Part shown: positions 56,726 to 64,000 of the stretch, piece by piece
Position numbering within the stretch: the stretch's first letter is position 1
Layout of the letters: every line of letters begins with the position of its first letter
Assembly (NCBI RefSeq): GCF_900114065.1
Contig: NZ_FORS01000003.1
Span: 1-64,000 of the forward strand
Length of the DNA: 64,000 nucleotides
Reading direction: 5' to 3'
DNA from: Stutzerimonas kunmingensis
Lineage (GTDB): Bacteria > Pseudomonadota > Gammaproteobacteria > Pseudomonadales > Pseudomonadaceae
The notes under the pieces: model-generated
Seen by the model: only the letters and a program-made list of their open reading frames with translations
The model's database searches: none
What the model was told of the DNA's origin: nothing
Translations under genes and position numbers: made by a program

Positions 56726-57547
56726 TCAGCCGCGGGCGCCGCGTACTCCGGCGCTGAGCTGGCGGCACAGGCCGAGCACACCTTCCACGGCGTCTTCCGG
56801 GCTCTTGGCCCCGGCGATCTGGTCGATCAGCGCCGAGCCCACCACCACGCCTTCAGTCAGCCGCGCGATGGCGGCGGCCTGCTCCGGCGTGCGGATGCCG
56901 AAGCCGACGCACACCGGCAGGTCGGTGTGGCGCTTGAGGCGCGCTACCGCTTCCTCGACGTGTTCCAGGGTGGCGGAGCCTGCACCGGTCACGCCGGCCA
57001 CCGAGACGTAGTAGACGAAGCCCGAGCTGCCGTTGAGCACGACCGGCAGGCGCTGGTCGTCGGTGGTCGGGGTGGTCAGGCGGATGAAGTCGATGCCGGC
57101 GCTCTGGGCCGGGTCGCAGAGTTCGTCGTTATGCTCCGGCGGCAGGTCGACGACGATCAGGCCGTCGACACCGGCTTCTTTCGCATCGCTGACGAAGCGC
57201 TCGACGCCGTAGGCGAAGATCGGGTTGTAGTAGCCCATCAATACCAGCGGGGTGCTGTTGTTGGATTCGCGGAACTCACGGACCATCTGCAGCGTCTTCG
57301 GCAGGTTCTGCTTCGCCGCCAGAGCGCGGATGTTGGCCAGCTGGATCGCCGGGCCGTCAGCCATCGGGTCGGTGAACGGCATGCCCAGCTCGATGACGTC
57401 TGCGCCGGCATCCGGCAGGCCCTTGAGGATGGCGAGCGAGGTGGCGTAGTCCGGGTCACCGGCGGTCACGAAGGTCACCAGCGCGGCACGGTTTTCCTGT
57501 TTCAGCTGTGCGAAGCGCGCCTGCAAACGAGTGTTCACCGAGCTCAT
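56726..57547 (-). CDS. trpA: Tryptophan synthase alpha subunit
   Basis: 273 residues from the ATG at 57547. Cleaves indole-3-glycerol phosphate and passes indole to TrpB. Catalytic E53 ([10 protein letters not shown]) and D64 (PMADGP) are present, as are [13 protein letters not shown], the phosphate-binding GFGIRTPEQ and VVGSALI. The start overlaps the trpB stop by four bases. Confidence 0.97.
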   Translation of the reverse strand: MSSVNTRLQARFAQLKQENRAALVTFVTAGDPDYATSLAILKGLPDAGADVIELGMPFTDPMADGPAIQLANIRALAAKQNLPKTLQMVREFRESNNSTPLVLMGYYNPIFAYGVERFVSDAKEAGVDGLIVVDLPPEHNDELCDPAQSAGIDFIRLTTPTTDDQRLPVVLNGSSGFVYYVSVAGVTGAGSATLEHVEEAVARLKRHTDLPVCVGFGIRTPEQAAAIARLTEGVVVGSALIDQIAGAKSPEDAVEGVLGLCRQLSAGVRGARG

Positions 57548-58755
57548 ATGTGTTCTTCCTGTTCGTCGTAGTGGTGCATGACGGTTTGCATGTCCTTGTC
57601 CCCGCGGCCGGAGAGGTTGACCACCATCAGGTGATCCTTGGGCAGAGTCGCCGCGCGCTTGAAGGCTTCGGCCAGCGCGTGGGCCGACTCCAGCGCGGGG
57701 ATGATGCCTTCCAGGCGGCAGCACTGATGGAAGGCGGCCAGGGCTTCGTCATCGGTGCAGGGCACGTATTCGACGCGCTTGATCTCATGCAGCCAGGCGT
57801 GCTCCGGGCCGACGCCGGGGTAGTCGAGGCCGGCGGAAATCGAATGCGCATCGGTGATCTGGCCGTCGGCATCCTGCAAGAGGAAGGTGCGGTTGCCGTG
57901 CAGCACGCCCGGTGCGCCGCCGGCCATGCTGGCAGCGTGCTTGCCGGTGTCGATGCCGTGGCCGGCCGCTTCGACGCCGACGATCTGCACGCCCTCGTCA
58001 TCGAGGAATGGGTGGAACAGGCCGATGGCGTTGGAACCGCCACCGATACAGGCGACCAGCGAGTCGGGCAGGCGGCCTTCCTTCTGCATGATCTGCTCGC
58101 GCACTTCGTTGCCGATCACCGATTGGAAGTCGCGCACCATGGCCGGGTAGGGGTGTGGGCCGGCGGCGGTGCCGATCAGGTAGAAGGTGTTGTGGACGTT
58201 GGTCACCCAGTCGCGCAGGGCTTCGTTCATCGCGTCCTTCAGCGTGCCGGTGCCGGCAGTGACCGGGATCACCTCGGCGCCCAGGAGCTTCATGCGGAAG
58301 ACGTTGGCCTGCTGGCGCTCGATGTCGGTGGTGCCCATGTAGACCACGCACTGCATACCGAAGCGCGCGGCCACGGTGGCGGTAGCCACGCCGTGCATGC
58401 CGGCGCCGGTCTCGGCGATGATGCGCTGCTTGCCCATGCGCTTGGCCAGCAGGATCTGGCCGATGCAGTTGTTGATCTTGTGCGCGCCGGTGTGGTTCAG
58501 GTCTTCGCGCTTGAGGTAGATCTTCGCCCCGCCGAACTGCTCGGTCAGGCGCTCGGCGTAGTACAGCGGGCTGGCGCGGCCAATGTAGTCGCGCTGGAAA
58601 TAAGCCAGCTCCTCAAGGAAGGCCGGATCGGTCTTGGCCTTTTCGTACTCGGCAGCCAGCTGGTTGATCAGCGGCATCAGGGTTTCGGCGACGAACTGGC
58701 CGCCGAAGCGGCCGAACAGGCCGCGGTCGTCGGGACCGCTGCGGTATGACGTCAT
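57544..58755 (-). CDS. trpB: Tryptophan synthase beta subunit
   Basis: 403 residues from the ATG at 58755 with AGGAG ahead. PLP enzyme condensing indole with serine. The PLP lysine is K93 in [15 protein letters not shown]; the phosphate cradle is [27 protein letters not shown] is conserved. trpBA is separate from the other trp genes and divergent from trpI, the classic Pseudomonas layout. Confidence 0.97.
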   Translation of the reverse strand: MTSYRSGPDDRGLFGRFGGQFVAETLMPLINQLAAEYEKAKTDPAFLEELAYFQRDYIGRASPLYYAERLTEQFGGAKIYLKREDLNHTGAHKINNCIGQILLAKRMGKQRIIAETGAGMHGVATATVAARFGMQCVVYMGTTDIERQQANVFRMKLLGAEVIPVTAGTGTLKDAMNEALRDWVTNVHNTFYLIGTAAGPHPYPAMVRDFQSVIGNEVREQIMQKEGRLPDSLVACIGGGSNAIGLFHPFLDDEGVQIVGVEAAGHGIDTGKHAASMAGGAPGVLHGNRTFLLQDADGQITDAHSISAGLDYPGVGPEHAWLHEIKRVEYVPCTDDEALAAFHQCCRLEGIIPALESAHALAEAFKRAATLPKDHLMVVNLSGRGDKDMQTVMHHYDEQEEHI

Positions 58756-58937
58756 GTGAGGCTCCTGTAACGGTTGCCGGGCCTGTGCTCGGGTACTCGT
58801 CCTGAACGCGTTTCGGCGCATTCGCGGTCAAGACCGCTGCCACAGGCGACGGATGATGCGATGGCCTCAGGGTACGGCTATGGGGGCCGGGTTAAAAGCG
58901 ATAAGATCTCCACAACCTGTCAGGAAAACTCACGCTT
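58756..58937. promoter_or_regulatory. trpI-trpBA divergent regulatory region
   Basis: This 182-base space should carry both promoters and the TrpI operators. In P. aeruginosa and P. putida TrpI with indole-3-glycerol phosphate activates trpBA from such a region. I did not identify a clear T-N11-A dyad by eye. Confidence 0.45.
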
Positions 58938-59840
58938 ATGGCTCAGGATCTTCCCCCGCTCAACGCGTTGCGCGCCTTCGAATCGGCCGCCCGTCTGGGT
59001 AGTGTCAGCGAAGCGGCGCGCGAGCTGCATGTCACTCACGGGGCCGTCAGCCGGCAGGTCAAGCAGCTTGAGGAGCAGCTGGGTATAGGCCTTTTCATCA
59101 AGGAAGGTCGTGGCGTAAAACTCACCGATGCCGGGGTGCGCTTGCGCGATGCCGCCAGCGAGGCCTTCGAGCGCCTGCGCAGCACCTGTGCCGAGCTGCA
59201 GCGGCAGACGGCCGAGGCGCCGTTCGTCCTCGGTTGTCCCGGCAGCCTGCTGGCGCGCTGGTTCATCCCGCGGCTGGATCGGCTCAATCGTGACCTGCCC
59301 GAGCTGCGTCTGCAGCTGTCCGCCAGCGAGGGCGAGCTGGACCCACGCAAACCGGGGCTGGATGCCACGCTGTGGTACGCCGAGCCGCCGTGGCCGGCGG
59401 ACATGCAGGTGTTCGAGCTGGCCGTCGAGCGCATCGGCCCGGTGCTCAGCCCCTACCATCCGCGCTGTGCCGAACTGCGCAGCGCACCGCCCGCGGCGTT
59501 GCTCGACGAAGCGCTGCTGCATACCGCCTCGCGCCCGCAGGCCTGGCCGAGCTGGGCTCGCCGGCAGCAGCTGGACCCCACGCAGCTGCGCCTCGGGCAG
59601 AGCTTCGAGCACCTGTACTTCCTTCTGGAGGCGGCACTGGCGGGGCTGGGTGTGGCTATCGCGCCGCAGCAGCTGGTCGCCGACGATCTGAAATCGGGGC
59701 GGCTGCTCGCGCCCTGGGGTTTCGTCGAAACCAGCGCCCGGCTGGCGCTCTGGGTGCCGGCACGGCGGCTTGATCGGCGTGCCGAGCGCCTGGCGGCGTG
59801 GCTGCGGGACGAGTTGCGCAGTGCGGAGAAGCCCGGATAG
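58938..59840 (+). CDS. trpI: LysR-type activator of trpBA
   Basis: 300 residues. [45 protein letters not shown]. The effector domain begins [21 protein letters not shown], very close to TrpI of P. aeruginosa as I recall it. Divergent position beside trpBA confirms the assignment. Senses indole-3-glycerol phosphate and activates trpBA. Confidence 0.93.
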   Translation: MAQDLPPLNALRAFESAARLGSVSEAARELHVTHGAVSRQVKQLEEQLGIGLFIKEGRGVKLTDAGVRLRDAASEAFERLRSTCAELQRQTAEAPFVLGCPGSLLARWFIPRLDRLNRDLPELRLQLSASEGELDPRKPGLDATLWYAEPPWPADMQVFELAVERIGPVLSPYHPRCAELRSAPPAALLDEALLHTASRPQAWPSWARRQQLDPTQLRLGQSFEHLYFLLEAALAGLGVAIAPQQLVADDLKSGRLLAPWGFVETSARLALWVPARRLDRRAERLAAWLRDELRSAEKPG

Positions 59841-60143
59841 AGAGCCAGGCGGAAAGCAGGCGTGGCCTGATTCACGATCGAGATCGCTCCCACAGAACAA
59901 GCTCCTTTGGCTGCGGTACGTTCATTGAAATGAGTGCGGCGATTGGAAAGCGCAGATCGCTACGGGCGCGAACAGCGGGTGGTTACTCGCGCGTGCTGCA
60001 TGACGCAACTCGCCCTGACCGCGCGCCCACGGCGGCTTGAACTCGGTCGTCGCCATCGAGTCCTACGCCGCACGGCAGCGGAGCGATCAATGATCGCAGC
60101 GGTTTTCTCCGATGCCTTCTTCTGCCTCGAAAGGACTTAGCGA
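59841..60143. other. Non-coding region
   Basis: No gene or strong structure seen between trpI and the DUF3060 gene. The latter's promoter must be here. The frames that cross it are short and unconserved in character. Confidence 0.45.
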
Positions 60144-60644
60144 ATGAATGCTTGCGCTTCTGCTGCGATGCTCGCGGCCGGCCTGCTGTTGACGGCGGCT
60201 GCCCATGCTCAACCGATCGAACTGGATGGCATCGAGCTGTCACGGGATGTGCCCTGCCTTGGCAAGGACGTAAACATCTCCGGTAACGCCAACAAGATCA
60301 GCCTTACCGGGGACTGTGGTGTGGTGCAGGTCTACGGGACAGACCATGAGATCAGCCTTGAAAAGGCTTCCGCGCTGGAAGTGTCGGGCATCGGAAACAG
60401 CGTAACGGCGAAGTCCGTCGACCGCCTGACCGTGGACACCAACAAGAACCATATCCGCACCACCATCCTCGGGCGTGGCCAGACGGCGATCGTCGAAGTG
60501 TCAGGCGCCGAGCATGGGCTGGAGCTGGCGTTCGACGGCCCGGCGCAGGTCACCCTGGATGGCATCGACAACCGCTTGCAGTGGAGCGGTGATGAGCCGG
60601 CGATGTCCTTGTCCGGCGTTGGTCATAAGATCGACCGGCAATAG
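60144..60644 (+). CDS. Secreted DUF3060 beta-repeat protein
   Basis: 166 residues; AAGGA precedes the ATG. Signal peptide (AAMLAAGLLLTAAAHA), then a DUF3060 domain of short beta repeats with recurring N/D-x-I/V and G-N/x-x-N (NISGNANKISLTGDCG; VSGIGNSVTAKSV; DGIDNRLQWSG; SGVGHKIDRQ), which should fold as a right-handed beta helix. Periplasmic or surface; function unknown. Confidence 0.82.
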   Translation: MNACASAAMLAAGLLLTAAAHAQPIELDGIELSRDVPCLGKDVNISGNANKISLTGDCGVVQVYGTDHEISLEKASALEVSGIGNSVTAKSVDRLTVDTNKNHIRTTILGRGQTAIVEVSGAEHGLELAFDGPAQVTLDGIDNRLQWSGDEPAMSLSGVGHKIDRQ

Positions 60645-60674
60645 GGCGGCCTTCGCCGTCCGGGCAACCGGGAC

Positions 60675-61736
60675 TTAGCTGGCCAGGGCGGTCTGCGAAG
60701 CGACCTCTGCGGCGGCGACTTTTTCCTCGGCGTAGCCGCGCGGGTTGCGGCTCTGCCAGCGCCAGGCGTCGGCAAGCATGGTGGTCAGGTCCTTTGCGGC
60801 GCGCCAGCCGAGTTCCTGTTCGGCCTTGGTCGGGTCCGACCAGCACTGGGCGATGTCGCCGATGCGGCGTGGCTTGATCACGTGGGGCAGGGGGCGCCCG
60901 GTGACTTCCTCGAAGGCGGTGATCATCTCGTGTACCGAATGGCCCTTACCGGTGCCGAGGTTCCACGTGGAAATACCATGAATCAGCTGCAGTCGCTCCA
61001 GCGCTTTGAGGTGTCCCTTGGCCAGATCGACAACGTGAATGTAGTCGCGCACGCCGGTACCGTCCGGGGTCGGGTAGTCGTTGCCATAGACGTTCAGTTG
61101 CTTTCTACGGCCCACTGCCACCTGCAGCATGTAGGGCAGCAGGTTGTTCGGTACGCCGTTGGGGTCTTCGCCGATCAGCCCTGACTCGTGGGCGCCGATG
61201 GGGTTGAAGTAGCGCAGCAGGCCGATCGACCAGCGCGGGTCGGAATCGGCCAGGCCCTTGAGCACGTTCTCGGCCATTAGCTTGGACTGGCCGTAGGGGT
61301 TGGTCGGCACGCCGGTGGGGCGGTCCTCGGTGATCGGCATCACCGGCGATTCACCGTAGACCGTCGCCGATGAGCTGAACACCAGCTTGAACACGCCGGC
61401 TTCGGCCATCGCCTGGCACAGCGCGATGCTGCCGCCGACGTTGGTTTCGTAGTAGCGCAGCGGCTCGCGCACGCTTTCGCCAACCGCCTTGAGCCCGGCG
61501 AAGTGCATGACCGCGCTGACCGGGTAGGCAGCGAACAGCGCCTTGAGCAGCGAGCGGTTGCGCACATCGCCCCTGACGAACTGCAGCGGTCGCCCGGCGA
61601 GCTGCTCGACTCGGTCCAGAGCGGCCTGCGAGCTGTTGCACAGATTGTCCAGCACCAGCACTTCATGCCCGGCCTGCAGCAGTTCGAGCACCGCGTGTGA
61701 GCCGATGTAGCCGGCCCCTCCTGTTACCAGAATCAT
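60675..61736 (-). CDS. galE: UDP-glucose 4-epimerase
   Basis: 353 residues from the ATG at 61736 with GGAGG seven bases ahead. Short-chain dehydrogenase fold: NAD-binding TGGAGYIGSH, catalytic Y148 and K152 (NPYGQSKLMAE) and the SSSATVYG loop. Makes UDP-galactose from UDP-glucose. A C-terminal tail (EEKVAAAEVASQTALAS) extends beyond the usual end. Divergent from a glycosyltransferase-glf pair that would use the product. Confidence 0.95.
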   Translation of the reverse strand: MILVTGGAGYIGSHAVLELLQAGHEVLVLDNLCNSSQAALDRVEQLAGRPLQFVRGDVRNRSLLKALFAAYPVSAVMHFAGLKAVGESVREPLRYYETNVGGSIALCQAMAEAGVFKLVFSSSATVYGESPVMPITEDRPTGVPTNPYGQSKLMAENVLKGLADSDPRWSIGLLRYFNPIGAHESGLIGEDPNGVPNNLLPYMLQVAVGRRKQLNVYGNDYPTPDGTGVRDYIHVVDLAKGHLKALERLQLIHGISTWNLGTGKGHSVHEMITAFEEVTGRPLPHVIKPRRIGDIAQCWSDPTKAEQELGWRAAKDLTTMLADAWRWQSRNPRGYAEEKVAAAEVASQTALAS

Positions 61737-62154
61737 CTGTCTACCTCCGCATTCGCTGTCTTTTCGACACGCTCGGGACACTGCGGCTGGCCAGTGAATG
61801 GCGCTGCATGAGTCTCCGTAATCTGGAATCGGCGAAACGGAACGGGGCGGCGACGACGAGCTGCGCGCGTGGTTCCGGTGCCGGTGTTAAGGCGTCCTGT
61901 TGATACGGACGGGGCAAGGTTCTGGCGAGTTCCATCCAGCCGCCGGACGGCCGACGGGCTGCGCTATCGGATGATTGGCGGGAACCCGAACCGCCGATTG
62001 CCGTCCACTACCGGCGGACGACGCGGGTTGCAGGGCATCTGACGGCTCGTAGTCGTGGCGCGATGACACGCCTTACGCAGGGCAGCGCTGGCATCGACGT
62101 GGCATGGTGAGTGGGCAGGAACGCCCGGGCACGGCTACCGAAATGAGGTGCTAC
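61737..62154. other. Intergenic region between galE and the glycosyltransferase gene
   Basis: 418 bases that must carry divergent promoters. GC-rich with several short inverted repeats but no T-rich terminator and no credible gene; an extended frame of the glycosyltransferase reaches back to 62104 without a ribosome site. Confidence 0.5.
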
Positions 62155-63339
62155 ATGAGTTGGGCCGGCCCGTTCCAGTACGACATCGGTAAATCCCGCA
62201 ACGCGCAGAAGGCGCCGGCCGAAGTGGTCTTCGACGATCAGATCCCGACGCTGCTGTGCCTCTCGCACCTGCGCTGGAGCTTCGTCTACCAGCGCCCGCA
62301 GCACCTGATGTCGCGCTTCACGCGCGACTACAACGTGCTCTTCCACGAAGAACCCATTCCCACAGAAGACGCCGAACCCTGGCTGGAAGTGCGACCCGAA
62401 GAGAACGGCGTGCAGGTGCTGATCCCGCGGCTGCCCGCCGGTTGCGAGGGGGAGGATGCAACCCGCGTGCAGCGCCAGTTGCTCGATGACTACATGGAGA
62501 AGCTCGGCGTCAGCGAGCTGATGCTCTGGTACTACACGCCGATGAGCCTGGCGTTCTCCGATCATCTGGCACCGAACCTGATCGTCTACGACTGCATGGA
62601 CGAACTCTCGGCCTTTCGCGGTGCGCCACCGCAGCTGATCGAGCGCGAAGTGGAGTTGATGTGTCGCGCCAATCTGGTCTTTACCGGCGGCTACAGCCTC
62701 TATGAAGCCAAGCGCCAGCGTCACGACAATGCGCATCCGCTCCCCAGCAGCGTGGATGTCGAGCATTTCGCCGCCGCGCGCCGGCCGCAGCACGACCCGG
62801 ACGACCAGGCAGAGATTCCCCATCCGCGCCTCGGGTTCTACGGGGTGATCGATGAGCGCCTGGACCTCGAGCTGATCGAGCAGGTGGCGCGGATGAAGCC
62901 GGAATGGCAGATCGTGCTGATCGGCCCGGTGGTCAAGATCGACCCAGCCGAGCTGCCGCGCCGCGACAACATCCACTACCTCGGCGGCAAGACCTACGAC
63001 GAGCTGCCGCAATACCTGTCGGGCTGGGACGTGGCGATCATGCCGTTCGCGCTGAACGAATCGACCCGCTTCATCAGCCCGACCAAGACCCCCGAATACC
63101 TCGCCGGCGGTTGCCCGGTGGTGTCCACGCCGATCACCGACGTGGTGCGCACCTACGGTGACACCGGCATCGTGCGCATCGCCGACAGTGCCGAGGCGTT
63201 CGTCGCCGCGACAGAAGCCGCCCTGGCCGATGCCGAGGACCGCGATGCGCTGTTGGCCAAGACCGACGAGATCCTCGGTGATATGTCCTGGGACCACACC
63301 TGGAGCCTGATGAAGGAGAAGATGCAATGCGCGATATGA
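62155..63339 (+). CDS. GT-B-fold glycosyltransferase
   Basis: 394 residues from the ATG at 62155 (MSWAGPFQYDIG), preceded by GAGGTG. Two-domain GT-B pattern; the acceptor half contains LRWSFVYQRPQHLMSRF, and the donor half GFYGVIDERLDLELIEQVARM ... IGPVVKID ... SPTKTPEYLAGGCPVVSTPI, the EX-like nucleotide-sugar site of GT4-type enzymes. Cytosolic side. Its end overlaps glf by 13 bases, so it probably contributes to a galactofuranose-containing glycan. Confidence 0.85.
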   Translation: MSWAGPFQYDIGKSRNAQKAPAEVVFDDQIPTLLCLSHLRWSFVYQRPQHLMSRFTRDYNVLFHEEPIPTEDAEPWLEVRPEENGVQVLIPRLPAGCEGEDATRVQRQLLDDYMEKLGVSELMLWYYTPMSLAFSDHLAPNLIVYDCMDELSAFRGAPPQLIEREVELMCRANLVFTGGYSLYEAKRQRHDNAHPLPSSVDVEHFAAARRPQHDPDDQAEIPHPRLGFYGVIDERLDLELIEQVARMKPEWQIVLIGPVVKIDPAELPRRDNIHYLGGKTYDELPQYLSGWDVAIMPFALNESTRFISPTKTPEYLAGGCPVVSTPITDVVRTYGDTGIVRIADSAEAFVAATEAALADAEDRDALLAKTDEILGDMSWDHTWSLMKEKMQCAI

Positions 63340-64000
63340 CCCCGCAAGACAGCAACCCGGAACGTCTCGGCGGTGGTGCCGGTGAAGAGCCGCAGGCGCG
63401 CAGGCGTGGCTTCGATTACCTGATCGTCGGTGCCGGTTTCGCCGGCAGCGTGCTCGCCGAGCGGCTGGCCAGGGGCTTGAACAAGCGCGTACTGGTGGTC
63501 GACCGGCGCCCGCACATCGCCGGCAACGCCTACGACTATCACGACGAATCCGGCGTGCTGATCCATCGCTACGGCCCGCACATCTTCCACACCAACGCCC
63601 AGCGCATCGTCGACTACCTCTCGCAGTTCACCGAGTGGCGCCCCTATGAGCATCGCGTGCTGGCGCAAGTGGACGGGCAGGAAGTACCAATCCCGATCAA
63701 CATGACCACGCTGAACAGGCTCTACGGTCTGAACATGACCACCGAAGAGGAAGCGGCAGATTTCCTCGCCAGCCGTGCCGAGCCGGTGGAGAACATCCAG
63801 ACCAGCGAAGACGTGGTGATCAACGGCATCGGCCGCGAGCTGTACCAGAAGTTCTTCCGCGGCTACACCCGCAAGCAGTGGGGACTGGACCCGTCGCAGC
63901 TGGACAAGTCGGTGACTTCGCGCATCCCCACGCGCACCAACACCGACGACCGCTACTTCACCGATACCTTCCAGCAGATGCCCAAGTACGGCTACACCAA
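63327..64000 (+). CDS. glf: UDP-galactopyranose mutase, N-terminal part
   Basis: At least 224 residues; open at the right edge. The ATG at 63327 is preceded by AAGGAG and overlaps the glycosyltransferase end. FAD-binding YLIVGAGFAGSVLAERLA, then VVDRRPHIAGNAYDY, HRYGPHIFHTN and FFRGYTRKQWGLDPSQLD are Glf signatures. The flavoenzyme converts UDP-Galp to UDP-Galf. An N-terminal extension of ~25 residues precedes the Rossmann motif. Confidence 0.95.
   Translation, partial: MRDMTPQDSNPERLGGGAGEEPQARRRGFDYLIVGAGFAGSVLAERLARGLNKRVLVVDRRPHIAGNAYDYHDESGVLIHRYGPHIFHTNAQRIVDYLSQFTEWRPYEHRVLAQVDGQEVPIPINMTTLNRLYGLNMTTEEEAADFLASRAEPVENIQTSEDVVINGIGRELYQKFFRGYTRKQWGLDPSQLDKSVTSRIPTRTNTDDRYFTDTFQQMPKYGYT

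Overview
The window is a GC-rich gammaproteobacterial chromosome segment that I read as Pseudomonas sensu lato, most likely the Stutzerimonas (P. stutzeri) group. Gene order from 5.4 to 25.9 kb (plsC, gmhB, glyS, glyQ, tag, htrB, PilZ, TPR ... trkA, rsmB, fmt, def, LysM, dprA, tsaC, qor, hemF, aroE) is, from memory, that of the Pseudomonas block just clockwise of dnaA-dnaN-recF-gyrB. The P. stutzeri assignment rests on the 689-residue divergent GH13 enzyme resembling the trehalose synthase I recall from that species, and on an ectoine-type ABC importer; it is inference.

Layout. 1-2.3 kb is accessory: the end of an IS3-family element, a Sel1-repeat protein, a likely IS21-type end and an orphan terminator. 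2.3-5.3 kb carries ahpF (no ahpC beside it) and a convergent globin-coupled diguanylate cyclase. 5.4-25.9 kb is the conserved origin-proximal block, interrupted by an ehuBCDA ectoine/hydroxyectoine importer. 25.9-43.2 kb holds envelope and stress genes: a YqjD-like DUF883 protein, PBP7, a DUF2946/TonB receptor/PepSY metal-uptake cluster, TreS-like enzyme, phosphoglucomutase, a DUF945 protein, a soluble hybrid histidine kinase, a LysR regulator and a DUF421 protein.

43.2-45.4 kb is an AT-rich islet with a DUF3800 protein and a GIY-YIG nuclease-like protein. A DUF1993 gene and three ~170-184 bp palindrome-rich repeats follow; single palindromes of the same kind recur downstream. 46.7-53.7 kb carries an ABC exporter, a peptidase S51 homologue, small GNAT and membrane proteins, a YflT-like stress protein and a YghU-type glutathione transferase homologue. 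A hipBA module with well-formed palindromes lies at 53.8-55.4 kb, then a DUF1289 gene with an apparent homopolymer frameshift, a DHCW cupin, trpBA with divergent trpI, and a DUF3060 protein. The right edge (60.7-64 kb) has galE, a GT-B glycosyltransferase and the start of glf, which together suggest a galactofuranose-containing surface glycan.

Common threads are osmotic adaptation (ectoine import, TrkA, TreS), oxidative/thiol stress (AhpF, YghU, Qor) and envelope synthesis. No rRNA, tRNA or CRISPR array was recognised. The least explained parts are the 43-45 kb islet, the 46 kb repeat cluster and the 1-2.2 kb scar.
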